Assembly: GCF_029975155.1 (NCBI RefSeq)
Contig: NZ_JARKPQ010000114.1
Location: forward strand, 1-64,000
Direction of reading: 5' to 3'
From: Propionicimonas sp.
Lineage (GTDB): Bacteria; Actinomycetota; Actinomycetes; Propionibacteriales; Propionibacteriaceae
Length of the DNA: 64,000 nt
In this document: one piece after another, positions 38,117 to 47,378 of the stretch
How positions within the stretch are numbered: position 1 is the stretch's first letter
Layout: each line of letters opens with the position of its first letter
Position numbers and translations under genes: made by a program
The notes under the pieces: generated by a model
What the model saw: the letters and a program-made list of their open reading frames with translations, nothing else
Database searches by the model: none
Told to the model about the DNA's origin: nothing

Positions 38117-38880
38117 AACTTGTTTCCTTCCGGAGTGTGCTCGGCCGTTGACTCGTCGTCGCGGGCCAGTTCCATGTGAACTTCATAGCGATCTCCCCGG
38201 TAGCGGGAGACCACGTACTCGATGGGCCGGCCCCCGGCGGAGGAGATCCGCCGGAAGACCAGCAGGGGGGTGGCGATGGGTGCGGCGAGCTGCCGGGCGA
38301 GATCGGCGTCGGCCGCCTCGCCCCACAGGGTCTGCTCGGCGTGGTCGACCCACAGACCGTAGGCATGGCCGAAGATCTCGTAGAGCGATCCGCCGGCGAT
38401 GTCGTGGGTGTCGAGGCCGGGCAGGCGATCCACCGGGTACCAGCCGTCCTCGTGCGCGACCGGCTCGCTGTCGGCGAGCCGGATGCGGACGACCCGCCAG
38501 GCCTTCGCGCCCGGCTCGAGCCCGAGTGCCTCCGCGGCCTCCGCGGGCGGAGTGGCCAGGGCGACGGACACCAGCCGGGTGGACGGCGTGCGTCCCCGCC
38601 TGCGCATGTCCTGGCTGAACGAGGCCAGGTGCAGCCTCGTCTCCAGCCGCGGGCGGATGGCGAACGTCCCCAACCCGTGGGTGCGTTGCAGCAGGCCGTC
38701 GGCCACCAGACCGTCGATCGCCTTCCGGACCGTCGCCCGGGAAACCCCGTAGGTGGCCATCAGGTCACGCTCGGACGGAATAGCCTGGCCCGGCACGACC
38801 ATGCCCAGCAGCAGCTCACGCAGCTGCTGGTGCTTGGGCAGCGGACCAGCGGTGAGCTGGGATCCCGTGGTGGTCGCCAT
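38113..38880 (-). CDS. GntR/HutC-family regulator of the GlcNAc genes
   Basis: Transcription factor (255 residues) with an N-terminal winged helix (IPSERDLMATYGVSRATVRKAIDGL, about residues 35-60) and a C-terminal UTRA effector domain, as in NagR and DasR, which sense phosphorylated amino sugars. The ATG at 38880 gives the family's usual start; a 21-codon extension toward the operator region was rejected. It is the first gene of an operon with EIIC and probably nagBA, and shares a divergent region with EIIB. The dre-like palindrome at 38915-38930 lies just upstream, so it probably represses both directions. Confidence 0.9.
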   Translation of the reverse strand: MATTTGSQLTAGPLPKHQQLRELLLGMVVPGQAIPSERDLMATYGVSRATVRKAIDGLVADGLLQRTHGLGTFAIRPRLETRLHLASFSQDMRRRGRTPSTRLVSVALATPPAEAAEALGLEPGAKAWRVVRIRLADSEPVAHEDGWYPVDRLPGLDTHDIAGGSLYEIFGHAYGLWVDHAEQTLWGEAADADLARQLAAPIATPLLVFRRISSAGGRPIEYVVSRYRGDRYEVHMELARDDESTAEHTPEGNKL

Positions 38881-38914
38881 CGGCCTTTCCTCCTTCTGGT
38901 CCGTACTGGATCGA

Positions 38915-38930
38915 ACTGGTACGTACCACT
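38915..38930. promoter_or_regulatory. dre-like operator (NagR/DasR type) in the divergent PTS region
   Basis: ACTGGTACGTACCACT is a 16-base palindrome with a perfect 12-base core (TGGTACGTACCA). It resembles the DasR/NagR consensus (A[C/G]TGGTCTAGACCA[C/G]T) at the outer bases and differs at the centre. It lies between the GntR gene and EIIB. Confidence 0.6.
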
Positions 38931-39006
38931 TGCGGGAAATCATGCTATGGTTCTCGCCAAGCTGTCAAGCAGGGCCGACGAAGGCCCCTAGGAAGGAGAC
39001 CAGCAA

Positions 39007-39237
39007 ATGAGCAAGGCGGAGCAGATCCTCGCCGGCCTCGGCGGCGCCGAGAACATCGTGGAGATCGAGGCGTGCATCACGCGACTGCGCACGGTCGTGA
39101 AGGATCCGGCCAAGGTCGACGAGAAGGCCCTGAAGGCCGCCGGAGCGCACGGCGTGCTCTCGGCCGGCACGGTCGTCCAGGTCGTGGTGGGCCCCGAGGC
39201 CGACAACCTGGCCGAAGACATCGAAGACCTGATGTGA
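39007..39237 (+). CDS. PTS EIIB domain protein, glucose/GlcNAc class
   Basis: Small phosphocarrier (76 residues) that passes phosphate from EIIA to the sugar. IVEIEACITRLRTVVKD contains the phosphorylated cysteine of the EIIB active site (ACxTRLR), and the domain is the usual length of 75-90. AAGGAG lies 10 bases upstream of the ATG. It diverges from the GntR gene and overlaps the EIIA start by one base (TGATG). Confidence 0.93.
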   Translation: MSKAEQILAGLGGAENIVEIEACITRLRTVVKDPAKVDEKALKAAGAHGVLSAGTVVQVVVGPEADNLAEDIEDLM

Positions 39238-39686
39238 TGCAGGTCCTCTCCCCCTGTCCCGGACGGGCCTTCCCGATCACCGAGGCCGCCGATCCGGTGT
39301 TCGCCGGCGAGATGGTCGGTCCCGGTGTCGCGATCGAGCCGGCGGCGGTGCCGACCACGGTGATCGCCCCTGTGGCCGGCACCATCCTGAAGCTGCACCC
39401 GCACGCGTTCGCGATGGTCACCGCGGCCGGCGCCGGCGTCCTGGTGCACCTGGGCATCGACACCGTGCGGCTCGACGGAGCCGGGTTCGAGCTCCTGGCG
39501 ACGGAGGGCTCGGCCGTCGAGGCCGGCGCGCCGATGGTCACCTGGGACCCGGCGGCGATCGTCGCCCGGGGAATCGACCCGACCGTGCTGGTCGTCGCCC
39601 TGGATCGTCCTGCCGGGTCGATCGACGACTCGGCCGCCGGTCGCGAGGTCGCCGCGGGCGACGTCCTGTTCAGCATCGATGGCTGA
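39237..39686 (+). CDS. PTS EIIA domain protein, glucose class
   Basis: Phosphocarrier (149 residues) of the glucose-specific EIIA fold. The active histidine lies in AGAGVLVHLGIDTVRLDG and the second site histidine in KLHPHAFAMVT, in the order typical of the family. It starts on the TGATG junction with EIIB and its end overlaps the HAD gene by 8 bases. The A and B domains are made as separate proteins here, unlike the fused NagE of enterobacteria. HPr and EI must be elsewhere. Confidence 0.93.
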   Translation: MQVLSPCPGRAFPITEAADPVFAGEMVGPGVAIEPAAVPTTVIAPVAGTILKLHPHAFAMVTAAGAGVLVHLGIDTVRLDGAGFELLATEGSAVEAGAPMVTWDPAAIVARGIDPTVLVVALDRPAGSIDDSAAGREVAAGDVLFSIDG

Positions 39687-40299
39687 CGGGGCGGCAGCCC
39701 TCCTGCTCGACCTGGACGGCACCCTCGTCGACTCCGAGGGCTTCCACCGCCAGGTGTTCCGCAGTTGGCTGGCGCAGCGTGGGTGGTCGGTGGACGAGGA
39801 GCTTCTCGCCCGGTTCACCGGCCGCCGCGCGGACGACGTGTTCGCCGCCGAGCCGGGGCCGTGGAGCGGGGAGGACGTCGCCACGATGATGGCGGAGCTC
39901 CTCGGCCACATGGCCGCGCTGCCCCGGCCGGAGCTCGCCCCGGGGGCCGCGGAGCTGATCGGGTCGGCCGGGGTGCCGCTCGCACTGGTGACGTCGGCCA
40001 CTCCCGAGTGGGCGCGGACCTGCCTCGGCGGCCTGCTGGACCGCTTCGAGGTCGTCGTGACCAGGGAGGAGGTGACGGACGGCAAGCCGCACCCCGAGCC
40101 CTACGCGCTGGCCTGCAGCCTCCTGGGCCTCGCCCCCGCGGCCTGTGTCGCGGTCGAGGACGCGCCCGCCGGCGTGACGTCCGCCGTCGCGGCGGGCGTC
40201 GGCCTCGTCGTCGCCGTCAGCGGCACGTTCCCGGCCGCAGACCTCGCCGCGGCGCACCGCGTGGTGAGCAGCCTGGCAGAGATCGCCCCGCTGCTCTGA
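39679..40299 (+). CDS. HAD-superfamily sugar-phosphate phosphatase
   Basis: HAD hydrolase (206 residues), subfamily IA, like beta-phosphoglucomutase or sugar phosphatases. LLLDLDGTLVDSEGFHRQ is the nucleophile motif (DxDGT), VTSATPEWA holds the Ser/Thr of motif II, and DGKPHPEPYALAC (lysine) with AVEDAPAGVTSAVAAG (acidic pair) complete the set. The ATG overlaps EIIA by 8 bases, so it is coupled to the PTS genes and may dephosphorylate excess sugar phosphate. That role is inferred from position only. Confidence 0.85.
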   Translation: MADGAAALLLDLDGTLVDSEGFHRQVFRSWLAQRGWSVDEELLARFTGRRADDVFAAEPGPWSGEDVATMMAELLGHMAALPRPELAPGAAELIGSAGVPLALVTSATPEWARTCLGGLLDRFEVVVTREEVTDGKPHPEPYALACSLLGLAPAACVAVEDAPAGVTSAVAAGVGLVVAVSGTFPAADLAAAHRVVSSLAEIAPLL

Positions 40300-40323
40300 C
40301 CGCTCAGCCCACCCCACCGTCGT

Positions 40324-40339
40324 CCCGGCGAACGCCGGG
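40324..40339. terminator. Short GC hairpin in convergent gap
   Basis: CCCGGCGAACGCCGGG is an inverted repeat in the 70-base gap between the HAD gene and the convergent membrane protein gene. It belongs to the GTCCCGGCGAACGCCGGG repeat family seen again at 52541-52620. It could end transcription from one or both sides, though there is no T-run. Confidence 0.45.
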
Positions 40340-40369
40340 CGTCTCCGAGGGTGATCGGCAGACCCGGGC

Positions 40370-42094
40370 TCAGCGGGAGGGACGCGGGATCTTCTGCTTC
40401 TCCGCGTTCCTGGCCTCCTTGGACGCGGCCAGTTCGCGCTGCGCGGCCTCCTGCTCGGCCTTCATGTCCTCCATGTTGAAGCTGCCCCGCAACGCCCAGA
40501 ACACCACCACGCCGATACCGAGCGACCAGTAGACCGACGCCTGCAGGATCAGCGGCGCGGTGATCAGGGCCACCATGTCGAGCCCGCGGAAGAGGTTGAA
40601 CACCAGCCCGGGCGGCAGCGCGCCGGACGAGGTCGCCATCATCGGCGTCTGGAAGTCCACCTTCCGCGCGGTCACCCAGCGCACGGCGCCGAACAGTCCC
40701 GCCATCGCGGTGACCAGGGCCACGCTCAGGCCGTCCAGCACGCTGCGGTCGGCGCCGGAGCTGGCGATCCCGATGAACGCGGGCGTCGCGGCCAGACCCC
40801 AGAGCAGGGCGAGCGCCGCGGGGACGGCCATCGACGCGGTGCGCAGCTGTGCGGTCTTGAACGGGAAGGTCCGGGCCAGTCCGCCCGTGCGGGAGAGCAC
40901 CCGCAGGCTGCCGAGGAACGGCACCAGGGCCGCGACCAGCGCGAGCCCGCTGATCAGGGGGTTGAGCTGGCTCACCCGCAGCGCGTCCGCGGCGTACGGC
41001 ACGAACAGGCTCATCCCCAGTCCGAGGAAGGCGGACGGCGAGCGCCGCAGGCGCTCCACGTCCCGCCAGATCAGCGCGCCGAGGCCGAGGCCCCGGCCCC
41101 GGGTCGGCCGGACGTGCCCCTTCTCGGTCATCCTGCGCTCGACGAGGATGTCCCGGATCAGGCCGAAGTCGAGAGCGAACATCGCGCCCTGCATGCCGCT
41201 GACCAGCGAGCCGCCCGACACCAGCCGGGTGCGCCGGATCTGCTCCAGCCGGGAGATCACCACCGGCAGCAGCCCGGCGAGGGCGACCAGCGAGACCGCT
41301 GCGACCGCGGTCAGCACGCCGGCCGCGCCGCCGGCCTCGGCCACCACGGCCGTCGGCAGCCAGCCGGCGGCGACGGAGACCACGACCAGCAGGACGGCGA
41401 GCGCGCCGGTGGCGAACACCGCCTGCAGTACCTTCACCACGATCGCCCGTTCCCTCGTCTGCTCGACCGCCGCGAGCGCGACCAGGGCGGCGCTGCCGAA
41501 GCCGGCGGCCGCGCTCCAGGCGAGCACCTGCCACCAGCCCAGCCCGGAGAGCGCGCCGACCAGCGCCGTGGACAGCCCTGCGACCAGCCAGGAGAGCAGC
41601 AGCGGCAGCACGAGCCGGCCGCGCAGCAGCCGGCGTCGGCTGAGCGGCGCGTCCATCAACCAGAAGCCCTCCGCCGCGGACGCGAGCACGGGGCCGAACA
41701 GCCGGGCGACCCCGAGCGAGACGGTGAAGCTGGCCAGCACCATCGCGGTCGGCAGCAGCAGGCGTCCGGACTCGCAGGCCTCGGTGGTGCAGCCGGCCAT
41801 GCCCGACTGTGCGCGCAGCACGACCGAGGTGATCATCGCGCCGATCATCACGACGCTGAACAGCATCACGTAGCTGTCCTGCAGCACCTGGCCCATGGTG
41901 CGGGTGGCGCGGCCGTGGCGCCACAGCTTCATCTCCGCGTGGAGTTCCTTCTCGTCCACGGCGAGCGGTTCGGCGTCCGGCAGGAAGAAGAAGGTCCGTT
42001 CGGGCTCGGCGACCGGCTCCGGCTCGACCGGTGCTGCGGCCGCGTCCACCGCCGTGGGGGTCGACCGGATCAGCTTGCGCGACTTCTTACTCAT
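40370..42094 (-). CDS. ABC transporter membrane subunit (DUF6297-like)
   Basis: Polytopic protein (574 residues, at least ten hydrophobic segments) resembling DUF6297-type actinobacterial membrane proteins. A basic, Pro/Ala-rich cytoplasmic N-terminus (about 60 residues) is followed by paired helices, a long central cytoplasmic loop (about residues 285-340, with [17 protein letters not shown]) and more helices, ending with a charged helix ([22 protein letters not shown]). It overlaps the ABC ATPase gene by 8 bases, so it is the likely membrane partner. Cargo is unknown; export is more likely since there is no binding protein gene. Confidence 0.8.
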   Translation of the reverse strand: MSKKSRKLIRSTPTAVDAAAAPVEPEPVAEPERTFFFLPDAEPLAVDEKELHAEMKLWRHGRATRTMGQVLQDSYVMLFSVVMIGAMITSVVLRAQSGMAGCTTEACESGRLLLPTAMVLASFTVSLGVARLFGPVLASAAEGFWLMDAPLSRRRLLRGRLVLPLLLSWLVAGLSTALVGALSGLGWWQVLAWSAAAGFGSAALVALAAVEQTRERAIVVKVLQAVFATGALAVLLVVVSVAAGWLPTAVVAEAGGAAGVLTAVAAVSLVALAGLLPVVISRLEQIRRTRLVSGGSLVSGMQGAMFALDFGLIRDILVERRMTEKGHVRPTRGRGLGLGALIWRDVERLRRSPSAFLGLGMSLFVPYAADALRVSQLNPLISGLALVAALVPFLGSLRVLSRTGGLARTFPFKTAQLRTASMAVPAALALLWGLAATPAFIGIASSGADRSVLDGLSVALVTAMAGLFGAVRWVTARKVDFQTPMMATSSGALPPGLVFNLFRGLDMVALITAPLILQASVYWSLGIGVVVFWALRGSFNMEDMKAEQEAAQRELAASKEARNAEKQKIPRPSR

Positions 42095-42746
42095 CGGCGA
42101 GGACCTCTGCCCGGTCGCCCAGCCGGACGACCCGGGTCGCCACCCGCTCGACGAGGGCCGGCTCGTGGGTGGCCATCACGATCGCCAGCCCGCGCCCCCG
42201 CTCCGCGACGAGCCGGGCGGCCAGCCAGTCGACGCCCTCGGTGTCGAGCCGCTGCTCGGGCTCGTCGAGGATCAGCAGCTTCCGCGGCCGGATGAACGCC
42301 GTGGCGAGCGCGAGCCGGCGGCGCTGGCCGGACGAGAGGGTGCCCGGCAGCTGGCCCGACTGTGGCACCAGCTGCACCTCGTGGAGCACCTCGTCGACGG
42401 CGTCGTCCGCGTCCGGGATGCCATGGGCGCGGGCGAGCAGGTCGAGGTGCTCGACCACGCTGAGGTCGGGGAAGAAGTCGAGGTCGTCGATCACCGTGGC
42501 GACATCGCGCCGGATCTCGGGGTTCGTCTCGCTGACCCGCGTCCCGTTCACCTCGACGGTGCCGTCGTCGGGCCGGTCTGCGCCGACGAGGCAGCGCAGC
42601 ACCGTCGACTTGCCGGCACCGTTGCGGCCGGTCAGGGCCACGGCCTCCCCGGCCGCGACCTCGAGGTTGAAGCCGTCGACGATCACCACCGGCCCGAAGG
42701 CCTTCTTCAGGTTGGTGACCTTGAGCACAGGGGTCTTTCGCGCCAT
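42087..42746 (-). CDS. ABC transporter ATP-binding protein
   Basis: Stand-alone ABC ATPase (219 residues). Walker A is GRNGAGKST (about residue 40), the signature [12 protein letters not shown], Walker [13 protein letters not shown], and the switch histidine in MATHEP. The Glu/Gln after Walker B (EPEQ) is a small variation on the usual EPT. It is the first of a two-gene unit with the DUF6297-like protein. It diverges from menG with 90 bases between. Confidence 0.92.
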   Translation of the reverse strand: MARKTPVLKVTNLKKAFGPVVIVDGFNLEVAAGEAVALTGRNGAGKSTVLRCLVGADRPDDGTVEVNGTRVSETNPEIRRDVATVIDDLDFFPDLSVVEHLDLLARAHGIPDADDAVDEVLHEVQLVPQSGQLPGTLSSGQRRRLALATAFIRPRKLLILDEPEQRLDTEGVDWLAARLVAERGRGLAIVMATHEPALVERVATRVVRLGDRAEVLADE

Positions 42747-42836
42747 GGAACCGATTGTCCCTCATCCGCGAACCGTCTCCGACCACCGACCGCCCGTCCC
42801 CCCTCTTCTGTGGGCGAGGCATGGCAGGCTAGTCCC

Positions 42837-43541
42837 GTGCGTGCGACAGGCGAGACCCGGGCAACCCTGGCGAGGCGAAGGGCCGAGGTTGCGGCGATGT
42901 TCGACAAGGTGGCCCCCCGCTACGACCTGGTCAACGACGTGCTCTCGCTCGGCCAGGACCGGCGCTGGCGGGCCGAGACGGTGGCCGCTGTGCACCCGCG
43001 TCCCGGCCAGCGGATCCTCGATCTGGCCGCCGGCACCGGCACGTCGAGCCGTCCGTTCGCGGACGCGGGCGCGCTGGTCGTCGCCGCCGACCTCAGCGAG
43101 GGCATGCTCGCCGTGGGCAGGCAGCGCCAGACCGACCTCGTCTTCGTCAACGCGGACGCGCTCGCGCTCCCGTTCGCGGACGGGTCGTTCGACGCGGTGA
43201 CGATCAGCTTCGGGCTGCGGAACGTCGAGGACGTGCCGACCGCGCTCGCGGAACTCCGGCGGGTCACGCGGCCCGGCGGCCGGATCGTGATCTGCGAGTT
43301 CTCCACCCCGACCTGGCAGCCGTTCCGCGACGCCTATCGCAACTACCTGCTGCGCGCCCTGCCCGGGATCGCGCGGGCCACCGCGTCCAACCCGGTCGCC
43401 TACGACTACCTCGCCGAGTCGATCCTGGCCTGGCCCGACCAGCGCGGCCTCGGCGACCTGCTGTTCGACGCCGGCTGGCGCGGGGTCGGCTGGAAGAACC
43501 TCAGCGGAGGCATCGTCGCCCTGCACCGAGCTCATGCCTGA
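42837..43541 (+). CDS. menG: Demethylmenaquinone methyltransferase
   Basis: S-adenosylmethionine-dependent methyltransferase of the UbiE/MenG family (234 residues), the last step of menaquinone synthesis. [28 protein letters not shown] is the family N-terminus. The SAM site is [15 protein letters not shown], followed by [28 protein letters not shown] and [16 protein letters not shown], and [13 protein letters not shown] at the C-terminal part. The GTG at 42837 gives a normal length; a CAGGCT hexamer ends 6 bases before it, so the message may be leaderless. The 3' end overlaps the next gene by 8 bases. Confidence 0.93.
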   Translation: MRATGETRATLARRRAEVAAMFDKVAPRYDLVNDVLSLGQDRRWRAETVAAVHPRPGQRILDLAAGTGTSSRPFADAGALVVAADLSEGMLAVGRQRQTDLVFVNADALALPFADGSFDAVTISFGLRNVEDVPTALAELRRVTRPGGRIVICEFSTPTWQPFRDAYRNYLLRALPGIARATASNPVAYDYLAESILAWPDQRGLGDLLFDAGWRGVGWKNLSGGIVALHRAHA

Positions 43542-45216
43542 CTTCACGCTCGACGCCTACGCCGCCCGCAGCTGCCCGCTGAAGGTGCACCACGCCTTCC
43601 ACCCGGGCCTGGTCCGGCCGGAGCCGGCCGCCGGCGCCGGGAGGCTGCCCGGCACCGCGGACTTCAGCGCGACCGTCCATGCCGCGATCCTCGCCGGCAC
43701 CGCGCCCGTGGCCGACCTCCGCGGGCTGCTCCGCGAACCGAGCGAGGTACAGGAGGAGGCCTGCCTCGCCGCCATGGCCGAGGGCACGGCCGTGATCATC
43801 GGCGGTCTGCTCCCCCGCGACTGGAGCACCCACCGCGCCGGACGCCCCGACCTGCTCGTCCGCGACCCGGCCGGCGGCTACCACCCCGGCATGATCCGCT
43901 ACCACCGGGTCGTCGACGTGCGCAGGGACGACCTGCCGTTCACGTACTCCGAGCTCGCCGACCTGCCCGCCCGCGTGCGGACCACCGGGTGGCGCTACCG
44001 CTGGCACTGGCGCTGGCAGAACAGCCTGCAGCTCGCTCACCTGTGGCGACTGCTCGGCGCGACCGGCAACCAGGCGGCCGGCGGGCCGTGGGGCTTCGTG
44101 ATCGGCAACGACGACGTGGGCGAGCACGGGGTGCGGGCGACCTGGCTCGACCTGGCGGAACCCGCGGCACCGCCGGCCCCCGAGCAGGTGATCAGACCGG
44201 CCGACGCCGTGGACGGCCAGGTGCCGCCGGTGAGCGCGCTCGACCGCTACGACCACGAGTTCGCGCTGCGGGTCCGCCTGGCGGAGCAGGCCGCCGCAGC
44301 GTCCCCGGACGACCCGCCGCTGGCGCGGCCCGTCGTCAGCTACGAGTGCACCTACTGCGCGTGGTGGCCGGTCTGCCGGGCGTTCCTCGACGACGACGAC
44401 CTCAGCCTGCGGATCAACAAGTCGCCGCTGGACACGCACGAGATCCGGGTGCTGCGCGAGGCCGGGGTGACGACCGTCCACCAGCTCGCGGCGACCGACG
44501 TCGACGCACTGCTGCCCGACTACCTGCCCCGGGTGGCCCACCGCGCCGGCGCCGAGGACCGGCTGCGGCTCGCCCAGCGTCGCTCCCAGCTCCTGCTGGA
44601 CGGCGTGCAGCTGCAGCGCACCACCTCCGGGCCGATCGACCTGCCCGCGGCCACGCTGGAGATCGACGTGGACGTCGAGACCTCGCGGGAGGACCGGGTG
44701 TACCTGTGGGGGTTCTGGGTCTCCGACGGCAGCGGCGACGGCGAGTACCGGGAGTTCAGCAGCTTCACCGACCTCGACGAGGCCGGCGAGCGCGCGCTGG
44801 CCCGGCGGGCGATGGCCTGGCTGCGCGACCTCGTCCGCGACACCGACGCGCTCGTCTTCCACTACTCCGACTACGAGGTGGTCCGACTCGCCCGGCTCGC
44901 CGACGCGGACGACGAGGTGATGCAGTGGGCGGTGGGGTTCGCCCGCGACCGCTTCCGCGATCTGTTCACCACGGTGCGCCAGCACTTCTTCGGCACCAAC
45001 GGACTGGGCCTGAAGGTGGTCGCCTCCGCCGGCGCGGACTTCCACTGGCGGGACGAGGACCCGGGCGGCCTGAACAGCATGCGCTGGTTCGAGGACGCCG
45101 TGCACGGCCCGTCCGCCGAGCTGAGGGAGCAGGCCCGCACCCGTGTCCTGCAGTACAACGAGGACGACGTCAGGGCCACCCGCCAGCTACGCCACTGGCT
45201 GCGCACCCTCACCTGA
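43534..45216 (+). CDS. TM0106-family RecB-like nuclease
   Basis: Putative two-domain nuclease (560 residues). The N-terminal half has a RecB-like PD-(D/E)xK region around [14 protein letters not shown] and a cysteine cluster ([10 protein letters not shown]) that may bind an iron-sulfur cluster. The C-terminal half is an RNase H-like exonuclease domain with [25 protein letters not shown] and [12 protein letters not shown] as its acidic motifs. Together these match TM0106-type proteins, whose function has not been firmly shown. It overlaps menG by 8 bases, so it may be co-translated with a menaquinone gene for no obvious reason. Confidence 0.8.
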   Translation: MPDFTLDAYAARSCPLKVHHAFHPGLVRPEPAAGAGRLPGTADFSATVHAAILAGTAPVADLRGLLREPSEVQEEACLAAMAEGTAVIIGGLLPRDWSTHRAGRPDLLVRDPAGGYHPGMIRYHRVVDVRRDDLPFTYSELADLPARVRTTGWRYRWHWRWQNSLQLAHLWRLLGATGNQAAGGPWGFVIGNDDVGEHGVRATWLDLAEPAAPPAPEQVIRPADAVDGQVPPVSALDRYDHEFALRVRLAEQAAAASPDDPPLARPVVSYECTYCAWWPVCRAFLDDDDLSLRINKSPLDTHEIRVLREAGVTTVHQLAATDVDALLPDYLPRVAHRAGAEDRLRLAQRRSQLLLDGVQLQRTTSGPIDLPAATLEIDVDVETSREDRVYLWGFWVSDGSGDGEYREFSSFTDLDEAGERALARRAMAWLRDLVRDTDALVFHYSDYEVVRLARLADADDEVMQWAVGFARDRFRDLFTTVRQHFFGTNGLGLKVVASAGADFHWRDEDPGGLNSMRWFEDAVHGPSAELREQARTRVLQYNEDDVRATRQLRHWLRTLT

Positions 45217-45329
45217 ACGGTAAGGGGACGGGGCTTTTTCCGTTCACCCCGGGTAAGGAACCGTCCCCTGGGCCCGATCCACCGTCATCCCGGGTTTGAC
45301 CCGGGATCTCACCCCCCGATCGGTGGATC
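45216..45329. repeat. Convergent-gap repeats: half-palindromes and nested hairpins
   Basis: At 45216-45260 there are diverged half-copies of the GGGGACAGG...CCTGTCCCC palindrome family (CTGAACGGTAAGGGGACGGGG and later GGAACCGTCCCC). At 45276-45329, GATCCACCG (45276-45284) pairs with CGGTGGATC (45321-45329) around an inner palindrome at 45287-45307 (ATCCCGGG...CCCGGGAT). Lying between two converging genes, the structure may stop transcription in both directions. Confidence 0.65.
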
Positions 45330-45338
45330 CAGGCTGAG

Positions 45339-46361
45339 TCAGAGTTCGACGGTGCGGTGCTCCTCGGCACTGGCGCGGGCAGCGTCCAGCACGGCCAGCA
45401 CCTGCACCGCGTCAGCGACCGGCACGGGCACCTCGCTGCCGTCGGCCACCGCGCGAGCGAACGCCGTGTAGTAGTCGGCGTGGTTGCCCTGGACGGACGG
45501 CACCACCCGCTCCCCCGCCGCCGTGTACAGCCGGCCCCAGTGCTGCTCGGGCTCGTAGCCCCACGTGGCGCGATGGTCCCTTGGCCGCAGTCCGGCCTTG
45601 ATCGCGCCGGTCTGGACGTCGCTGCCGGTGGCCAGATAGGCCCCGTCCGCGCCGTAGAGCTCCAGCACGCGCCGGACCACCCGGTTCAGCTTGGACGCGC
45701 TCAGGAAGCTCGCCGTGCCCGACGCGTGATCGAGCCGCAGGGCGAAGCCGGCGTCCGTGCGGCCCTCGGGCAGGTCCACCCATTCCAGGTGTGCGCTCAC
45801 CCACCGGACCGGGCCGAACAGCCACAGCGCCTGGTCGACCAGATGGCTGCCCAGGTCGCGCAACAGGCCACCGTGCGGGCCGGCCTCCAGCGTGCCGGGC
45901 TCGTCCAGGTCGAAGATCGAGCTGAACCGCTGGATCCGGCCGAGCTCGCCCCCGTCGAGCACGTGCTTGAGCGTCTGGATGTCGGCGTCCCTGCGCCGCT
46001 GGTGGTACACCGACAGCCGCACGCCGGCCGCGTCCGCCGCCTCGCCTAGTTCCGCGGCAGCCGCTGCGCTGGGTGCGAACGGCTTGTCCGCGACCACGTG
46101 GACGCCGGCAGCGATCGCCTCGAGCACCAGCTCCCGCCGGGTCTGCGGCGGCGTGGTGATCGCGACCGCGTCGACCCCGGCGGCGAGCAGGTCGGTGAGG
46201 CTGGCGTACACCGGCATCCCGGGTCGCTCAGCGTGCAGCTCCGCGATCCGCTCCGGCGAGCGGGTGACGACGCCGACGAGCTCAACCCCGTCCGCCCCGT
46301 CGATGTAGGGCGCGTGGAACCACCGCCCACCGCCGCCGTAGCCGACCAGTCCGATCCGCAT
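45339..46361 (-). CDS. Gfo/Idh/MocA-family oxidoreductase
   Basis: NAD(P)-dependent sugar or inositol dehydrogenase (340 residues). The Rossmann motif GLVGYGGGGRWFH has the GxGxxG-type loop, VVADKPFAPSAA carries the catalytic lysine (EKP-like, here DKP), and GGLLRDLGSHLVDQALWLFG has the family's D.G.H..D motif. The C-terminal beta-sheet domain is complete. Substrate is not clear; relatives act on myo-inositol, scyllo-inositol, glucose-type sugars or 3-keto derivatives. It is the last gene of the sugar ABC transporter operon. A longer reading upstream enters repeat DNA and was rejected. Confidence 0.88.
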   Translation of the reverse strand: MRIGLVGYGGGGRWFHAPYIDGADGVELVGVVTRSPERIAELHAERPGMPVYASLTDLLAAGVDAVAITTPPQTRRELVLEAIAAGVHVVADKPFAPSAAAAAELGEAADAAGVRLSVYHQRRRDADIQTLKHVLDGGELGRIQRFSSIFDLDEPGTLEAGPHGGLLRDLGSHLVDQALWLFGPVRWVSAHLEWVDLPEGRTDAGFALRLDHASGTASFLSASKLNRVVRRVLELYGADGAYLATGSDVQTGAIKAGLRPRDHRATWGYEPEQHWGRLYTAAGERVVPSVQGNHADYYTAFARAVADGSEVPVPVADAVQVLAVLDAARASAEEHRTVEL

Positions 46362-46406
46362 GACCACCTCCTTGGCCGATCGGGACGACTCCCTTCCCGC
46401 ACCTAC

Positions 46407-46476
46407 GTCTCGACAGGCTCGACGAGCGAATGTCGAGCGAGGCTGAACGGAAAAGGAACCGTCCCCTTTTGGTTCA
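46407..46476. repeat. Dispersed repeats ending in the isomerase stop codon
   Basis: 46407-46428 is a GTCTCGACARGCTCGAC copy. It is followed at 46443-46476 by a hairpin-forming element, CTGAACGG...CCTTTTGGTTCAG, of the GGGACAGG palindrome family. The TGA of the isomerase gene (46474-46476) is part of that hairpin, so the repeat has supplied or extended the end of the gene. Confidence 0.65.
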
Positions 46477-47343
46477 GTTCGCGCCGAGTTCTGTCTCGAT
46501 GCGTTCGCGCATCCGGACGTGGATGGCGTCGGCGTCCTCTTCCCAGCCGAAGACCGAGACCGCGAGCGGGCCGTCGTAGTTGGTCTCGCGCAGGTAGCCG
46601 AACACCTCGTCCCACGGCACTTCGCCGTTGCCGATCTCGTTGTGGGCGTGGATCCTGGCGTCCACACCGGGCGGGTTCATGATGTAGCGGTTGCCGATGT
46701 TCGCCTTGTGGTTGTAGACGTCGGCGACGTGCACGTGGGCCAGCTTGTCCCCGGCGTAGGCCATCATCTCCCGGACGTTGCCCGCACCCTCGGACAGGTG
46801 GAAGGCGTGGGCGCAGCAGAACTCGTAGTTGAACCAGTCCTTGTTCACCCCACGCACGATGTCCACCGCGCGGGCGTTCGTCTCGATGAAGTCGTAGGGG
46901 TGGGCCTCGATGGTGCAGCTGATGCCGTACTTCTCGAAGTCGGGCACCAGTTCCTCGATCGAGGCGAAGAAGGCCCACTCGCACTCGGTCGGACGGTTCG
47001 GATCGCCGGACAGCTCGGTGGCGATCATCGGCACCTCGAGGTCGTTGGCGATCTGGAGCAGCCGCCGGAAGTTCCGCACGTGCATCTTCCGCGTCCACTC
47101 ATCCGGGGACGACCAGTTGAACACCGGGTTGAACGTCTCGATCTTCACCCCGGATTCCGCCATCGCCTGCTTGACCTTGGCGATGTCGGCGTCGTTCACC
47201 TTCGGGTAGTGGTGCCACTCGTGGAAGTCGGCCCGCGGCGACAACTCGATGTACTGATAACCTAGATCGGCGGCCTTGTAGCACTCCTCCGCCACCGACA
47301 TCGTGGCGTGGTACATGTGGGTGTCGAGCAGGATCTTGACCAT
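46474..47343 (-). CDS. Sugar phosphate isomerase/epimerase (TIM barrel)
   Basis: Xylose isomerase-like TIM-barrel protein (289 residues). Metal-binding and core motifs are visible at the barrel's C-terminal ends: GYQYIELSPRADFHEW, SCTIEAHPYDF, CCAHAFHLSEG, KLAHVHVADVYNHK and NEIGNGEVPW. Such proteins are often found beside Gfo/Idh dehydrogenases in inositol and rare-sugar operons, working as dehydratase, isomerase or 3-keto sugar lyase. The ATG at 47343 follows AAGGAGAAGA. The gene is flanked by two Gfo/Idh genes in the same operon, which suggests a substrate shared between them. Confidence 0.85.
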   Translation of the reverse strand: MVKILLDTHMYHATMSVAEECYKAADLGYQYIELSPRADFHEWHHYPKVNDADIAKVKQAMAESGVKIETFNPVFNWSSPDEWTRKMHVRNFRRLLQIANDLEVPMIATELSGDPNRPTECEWAFFASIEELVPDFEKYGISCTIEAHPYDFIETNARAVDIVRGVNKDWFNYEFCCAHAFHLSEGAGNVREMMAYAGDKLAHVHVADVYNHKANIGNRYIMNPPGVDARIHAHNEIGNGEVPWDEVFGYLRETNYDGPLAVSVFGWEEDADAIHVRMRERIETELGAN

Positions 47344-47378
47344 TTTCTTCTCCTTTGGCTGGCTGAGAAATCGAGAAG

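Noticed and set aside
42087-42746. Role of the ABC ATPase in quinone transport because it diverges from menG
   Set aside because: Only a shared intergenic gap supports it; the membrane partner has no recognisable substrate.
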